Positions 44,101 through 44,647 of a stretch of DNA of 44,647 nt are shown in pieces. Numbering within the stretch: position 1 is the stretch's first letter; every line of letters starts with the position of its first letter. The translations under genes were made by a program, and so were the position numbers. The notes under the pieces were generated by a model. That model did no database searches, had not been told where the DNA came from, and worked only from the letters and a program-made list of their open reading frames with translations. Source of the stretch: Nostoc sp. XA010 (GTDB lineage Bacteria; Cyanobacteriota; Cyanobacteriia; Cyanobacteriales; Nostocaceae); NCBI RefSeq assembly GCF_020829625.1, contig NZ_JAIVFX010000039.1, forward strand, positions 1 through 44,647. Direction: 5' to 3'.

Positions 44101-44462
44101 AAGAAAGCGCGTGTCTCTTCTCTAAATGGGTGTTCGTATTTGATGAATTTGTGAATCTTTTGGCGGTCACGTCGGGGGTAGTCGGGTTTGAAACAGCCCC
44201 ACATCATCAGGACGTAGTTGTTGAGGGGGTCAACGCTATTGCACCACCAGCCACCTAGTTCGATGTGCTGGTATTTTTTCAAATCGTGATCGCGTAATCG
44301 TCCATCATTGCGACGGGAGATTTTGGGACTGTAGAGCAGATATTCGTAGGGTAACGTCCCGGAGAGCAAACGCACATTCAGAGCAATGATTTCTTCGTCA
44401 ACCCCGCTACTGAGCCACTCTTGTCGGTGCTTGGTTTGAGAATCGGTCGGTAAAACTGTCAT
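41181..44462 (-). CDS. plasmid replication protein, CyRepA1-like (DUF3854 plus helicase)
   Basis: 1093 residues from the ATG at 44462, chosen because GGAGGGG sits just before it. A GTG at 44609 would add 49 residues with no such site and would run across the palindrome. The N-terminal region is followed by a DUF3854/TOPRIM-like domain (VTIVEGVKKAGALLTAGY, about 157; VNICFDQDN, about 220), as in primases. A superfamily 2-like helicase follows: Walker A KAPKGTGKTEW (329), Walker B VIIIDECDQVFWH (412) and QMLARVRETVDRHIW (about 627). A Ser/Thr-rich linker and a small terminal domain (GEPYWNGYLGQWQVWVNF) end it. This arrangement matches replication proteins of cyanobacterial plasmids, where it would open and prime the origin. 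It suggests plasmid DNA. Confidence 0.8.
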   Translation of the reverse strand: MTVLPTDSQTKHRQEWLSSGVDEEIIALNVRLLSGTLPYEYLLYSPKISRRNDGRLRDHDLKKYQHIELGGWWCNSVDPLNNYVLMMWGCFKPDYPRRDRQKIHKFIKYEHPFREETRAFFLLVPNRIWVKVSLRCGIPITEEDLQQNGGFWHWVWQHNVPVTIVEGVKKAGALLTAGYAAIAIPGVNAGYRTPQDEYGTAIGKPSLIPDLKHFTTQGRQVNICFDQDNKPETVQRVRTAISRMGRLLVNKGCSLRVIDLPIGAEKGVDDFIYALGQPAFDALYNTAVALELWEIKLFTLLTYPPAIALNQRFLGQLLVPEGEKLIILKAPKGTGKTEWLATEVAKAHDQEKRVLIITHRIQLGEALCNRFGVNYVTEVRTNETGTLLGYGVCVDSLHQESQARFNPNDWSNDVIIIDECDQVFWHLLNSGTEVHKRRVSVLKNLKQLVQNVLGSSQGKIYLSSADVSDTDVKYVLSLAGEYRVNPFVIVNNYRDSAGNCYNYSGSNPKNLIAALDKAISKGGHHLLCCSAQKSKSKWGTQALEERFRRKFPHLRILRIDSESVADPSHAAFGCIAHLNEILTQYDLVIASPSLETGVSIDIRGHFDGVWGIFQGVQPVNSVRQMLARVRETVDRHIWVREWGMSVVGNGSTTIGGLLRSQHVATQANIALLSAADNADLSYIDQNFQPESLQTWGKRGSVINVEMRRYRESVLAGLVEDGYTVIDAEDASDDESGAVIESVKAASEQLYAAECQAIANSVELSEAEFKKLLDTRAKTKTQRHQQRKAELSRRYEIDVTPDLVEKDGDGWYPQLRMHYYLTLGREFLTNRDAKRAKAQLEAGENSVWKPDFNKGQLLPAVLLLENLNLLQFLTPDVQLRGSDEKMVEFKALALKYRYVIKNYLNVTISEKHTPIAIAQKLLAKIDLKLDYIGRLGKRENRECVYRFVAPDDQRDSIFGQWLNRDEVFLSESVSVSNNISTTTPVTDTTSLSISHNTEVVSGTNNIVFATPLSDTAPHTPENIAILGWKGLKLKLQQGLDSAGQFYQQLVSTIGKAIGVADGEPYWNGYLGQWQVWVNFGSGCRSVVCDWLVAV

Positions 44463-44464
44463 AT

Positions 44465-44471
44465 CCCCTCC
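44465..44471 (-). promoter_or_regulatory. strong ribosome binding site of the replication gene
   Basis: On the minus strand GGAGGGG is followed two bases later by ATG at 44462-44460. Such a strong site is rare among the genes of this window, and it decides the start of the replication protein against the upstream GTG. Confidence 0.7.
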
Positions 44472-44495
44472 AATATTTTGACGCATGAAAATTTT

Positions 44496-44515
44496 GCGGT
44501 ATATGGTCATACCGC
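44496..44515. promoter_or_regulatory. palindrome upstream of the replication gene, possible operator
   Basis: GCGGTAT, a 6-base spacer (ATGGTC) and ATACCGC form a perfect 7+7 inverted repeat 34 bp upstream of the replication ATG. The position fits a repressor site or an initiator-binding site controlling copy number. It could also be a leader hairpin. No iterons were found beside it. Confidence 0.45.
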
Positions 44516-44630
44516 CTTTAAGGGGTACAGCCGGGATACGTGCAAAATGGGACACGTTGTAAAGTTTTGTAAACAATAGCTCTACAACCCTTGCCAGACC
44601 TACCTTCACAATTTCTCAAACCAAAACTAA

Positions 44631-44647
44631 GAGCTTGTCATCATCCA
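44631..44647. mobile_element. start of another IS5-type element, cut by the window edge
   Basis: GAGCTTGTCAT follows TAA (44628-44630), as at the ends of the IS at 29785-30819 and the MITE at 37904. Only 17 bases are in the window, so whether it is a full IS or a MITE cannot be told. Confidence 0.45.

Noticed and set aside
44463..44609. GTG start at 44609 for the replication protein
   Set aside because: The reading frame would cross the palindrome and the strong GGAGGGG site that fits the ATG at 44462.

Overview
This window is cyanobacterial, most likely from a filamentous Nostocales-type strain. The composition is AT-leaning with many GCGATCGC (HIP1-type) octamers. It holds a FAAL-initiated NRPS cluster, a caspase/nSTAND/WD40 giant protein, a sigma-70 plus DUF1822 gene pair, and many IS5-type transposon remains. 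The right end encodes a protein I read as a cyanobacterial plasmid replication protein of the CyRepA1 type. The replicon may therefore be a plasmid or contain integrated plasmid DNA.

Layout. Positions 1-1300 are a graveyard of insertion sequences: two copies of the same IS end (55-127 and 899-971), a cut-off IS5-family transposase, a decayed transposase and an orphan gene fragment. Positions 1251-28921, all on the minus strand, form one biosynthetic region. Transcription would run from right to left: a possible 41-residue ORF, NRPS-1 (FAAL-ACP-C-A-PCP), NRPS-2 (three C-A-PCP modules), NRPS-3 (C-A-N-methyltransferase-PCP-reductase), an MFS exporter, a small membrane protein, a membrane-anchored M28 peptidase and a type II thioesterase. 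By collinearity the product would be a fatty-acylated pentapeptide with a C-terminal N-methyl-serine-derived aldehyde or alcohol. A 468-bp gene-less element with Tn7-like ends (4723-5190) lies between the membrane protein and the peptidase.

Positions 29433-31167 hold an apparently complete IS5/ISL2-type insertion sequence (29785-30819, TAA target duplication) next to a second truncated transposase. Positions 31418-36878 hold a small exported protein convergent with a 1722-residue protein: active caspase-like domain, degenerate second caspase-like domain, STAND NTPase, membrane segment and 14 WD40 repeats. Upstream of it (37050-38253) is a radical SAM/SPASM gene that has lost its 5' end and is split by two different MITEs. 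Both MITEs have clean target-site duplications, and one derives from the IS at 29785.

Positions 38611-41055 carry a divergent sigma-70 family factor and a DUF1822 protein. Positions 41181-44462 carry the replication protein, preceded by a strong Shine-Dalgarno and a perfect palindrome. The last 17 bases look like the start of another copy of the IS5-type element. No rRNA, tRNA or CRISPR array was seen. All family names come from reading motifs by eye; no database search was run.
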